Below, one piece after another: positions 63,091 through 64,000 of a stretch of 64,000 nt of DNA (position 1 is its first letter; every line of letters begins with the position of its first letter). The position numbers and the translations under genes were made by a program. Below the pieces are notes generated by a model. The model did no database searches and had not been told where the DNA came from. It saw only the letters and a list, made by a program, of their open reading frames with translations. This DNA comes from Nonomuraea zeae (GTDB lineage Bacteria; Actinomycetota; Actinomycetes; Streptosporangiales; Streptosporangiaceae): the NCBI RefSeq assembly GCF_005889725.1, contig NZ_VCKX01000014.1, forward strand, positions 1 through 64,000, read 5' to 3'.

Positions 63091-64000
63091 GTGCTGAAGA
63101 CGGCACTGGCCGGGCTGCGCGCGCACAAGCTGCGGCTGCTGCTCACCTCCTTGGCGATCATGCTGGGCGTGGGCTTCATCGCGGGCACGTTCGTCCTGAA
63201 CGACACCATCCAGGCGGGCTTCTCCCAGCGGGTCACGGCCGACGCGGGCAAGGTGGACGTCGTCGTGCTCGCCAAGGGACCGGACGGCGTGCTGCCCGAG
63301 CGGGTCCTCGACCGCGTACGCGCGCTGAACGGCGTCAGCGAGGCCCAGGGCCTGATCCGCGACAGCGCGCCGCTGCTGGGCAAGAACGGCAAGACCGCCG
63401 GGAACGCCCCCACCACCGCCCTGTCGGTCGTGCGCGGCCCGCTCGACCGCACCGCCATCGTCTCGGGCACCGGCCCCGGCACCGACGACCAGGCCGCCGT
63501 GCTGGACGAGAACACCGCCAAGGCCCAGGGCTTCCAGGTGGGCGACACGATCACCGTGCTCGACAGCCGCCAGGCCCCGCACCGGTTCAAGCTGGTCGGC
63601 CTGCTCGACCCCGGCGTGGACCAGGAGCTCGCCTACACCGGCGCGCTCGGCTTCACCACGGCCACCGCTCAGCGGATGACCGGCGCGAAGGGCTACCGCG
63701 AGATCGACGTCGCCGGGACCGCCCCCGGGCTGGAGCAGGCCGTCAAGGCGGCCGTCGGCGACGGGTACGTGGTCAAGACCGGCGCCGAGCTGGCCGCCGA
63801 CCTGGCCGGGGCGGCCGGGGTGGAGATGCAGTCGTTCACGCTGGGCCTGCTGATGTTCGGGATCGTCGCGATGATGGTGGCCGCGCTCGTCATCTACAAC
63901 ACCTTCAACATCCTCGTCGCGCAGCGCACGCGGGAGATGGCGCTGCTGCGCTGCATCGGAGCGACGCGCGGGCAGGTGTTCGGCTCGATCGTGCTGGAGT
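63091..64000 (+). CDS. FtsX-type ABC transporter permease (3' end beyond window)
   Basis: 303 codons are visible. The first membrane helix (LRLLLTSLAIMLGVGFIAGTFVL) is followed by a large extracytoplasmic MacB-PCD domain (residues about 40-235) and the beginning of the FtsX domain (FTLGLLMFGIVAMMVAALVIYNTFNILVAQRTREMALLRCIGATRGQVFGSI). Full-length actinobacterial homologs usually carry a second FtsX unit. GTG 63091 has GGAGGCG upstream. With the ATPase it likely forms a mechanotransmitting exporter, controlled by the adjacent two-component system. Confidence 0.93.
   Translation, partial: MLKTALAGLRAHKLRLLLTSLAIMLGVGFIAGTFVLNDTIQAGFSQRVTADAGKVDVVVLAKGPDGVLPERVLDRVRALNGVSEAQGLIRDSAPLLGKNGKTAGNAPTTALSVVRGPLDRTAIVSGTGPGTDDQAAVLDENTAKAQGFQVGDTITVLDSRQAPHRFKLVGLLDPGVDQELAYTGALGFTTATAQRMTGAKGYREIDVAGTAPGLEQAVKAAVGDGYVVKTGAELAADLAGAAGVEMQSFTLGLLMFGIVAMMVAALVIYNTFNILVAQRTREMALLRCIGATRGQVFGSIVLE

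Overview
The window is very GC-rich actinobacterial chromosome. Codons end mostly in G or C, GTG and TTG starts are common, many genes overlap by 1-4 bases, and there are a Streptomyces-type conservon (cvnABCD), amtB-glnK-glnD behind GlnR-like boxes, an IdeR/DtxR-type iron box and actinobacterial families such as DUF742 and DUF3618. The content fits a filamentous actinomycete, perhaps Streptosporangiales (Nonomuraea-like); the genus is inference. Bases 1-19 are not genomic: they match the Tn5/Nextera mosaic end, so the contig begins with library adapter inside a truncated sensor kinase gene.

Layout. 20-2293: truncated conservon-type kinase (-). 2638-9193: glycine betaine/choline uptake operon with two tandem binding proteins and a choline dehydrogenase (+). 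9201-11887: DrrAB-like exporter (-) divergent from a TetR regulator (+). 11957-16926: conservon cvnA-B-C-D followed by a MarR gene (-). 17061-21098: amtB-glnK-glnD nitrogen operon (-). 21305-24482: iron-siderophore binding protein, MOSC protein, Asp-nucleophile alpha/beta hydrolase and its TetR regulator. 24549-25490: group 2 sigma factor. 25597-34854: histidine utilisation genes (hutI, hutF, an M20 amidohydrolase, hutU and an RpiR regulator), interrupted by an SDR-PadR-ABC exporter module. 34934-36640: ABC exporter. 36913-41192: DUF4331, TPR and NicO-type membrane protein operon. 41208-42679: a nucleotidyltransferase-like protein lacking its acidic motif, with a His-rich-motif membrane protein. 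42749-43414: decayed gene remnants. 43394-48459: GntR regulator and a gamma-glutamyl-amine catabolic operon. 48648-50969: secreted M4 metalloprotease with a chitin-binding-like tail. 51123-54645: decayed lipoprotein gene, tandem glycine riboswitch, gcvT-gcvH and sdaA. 54677-64000: AmaP/DUF6286 membrane proteins, a PLP enzyme, a DUF3618 protein, a peroxiredoxin, tRNA-Leu(UAG), a repeat-bearing HNH endonuclease, a small membrane protein, a NarL-type two-component system and a MacB/FtsX-type ABC transporter that runs off the window.

How the genes work together. Most of the window concerns nitrogen and small amine or amino acid use: betaine/choline import and oxidation, ammonium uptake with PII control, histidine degradation, gamma-glutamylation of amines, and glycine and serine breakdown. 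The most informative unexplained signals are a nearly identical 16-bp palindrome before both hut transcription units (with an RpiR gene downstream of hutU as the likely reader), the DUF4331-TPR-NicO operon with three stacked hairpins and a block-patterned His/Asp/Glu/Arg linker, and a four-repeat HNH endonuclease ending 3 bases from a tRNA gene.
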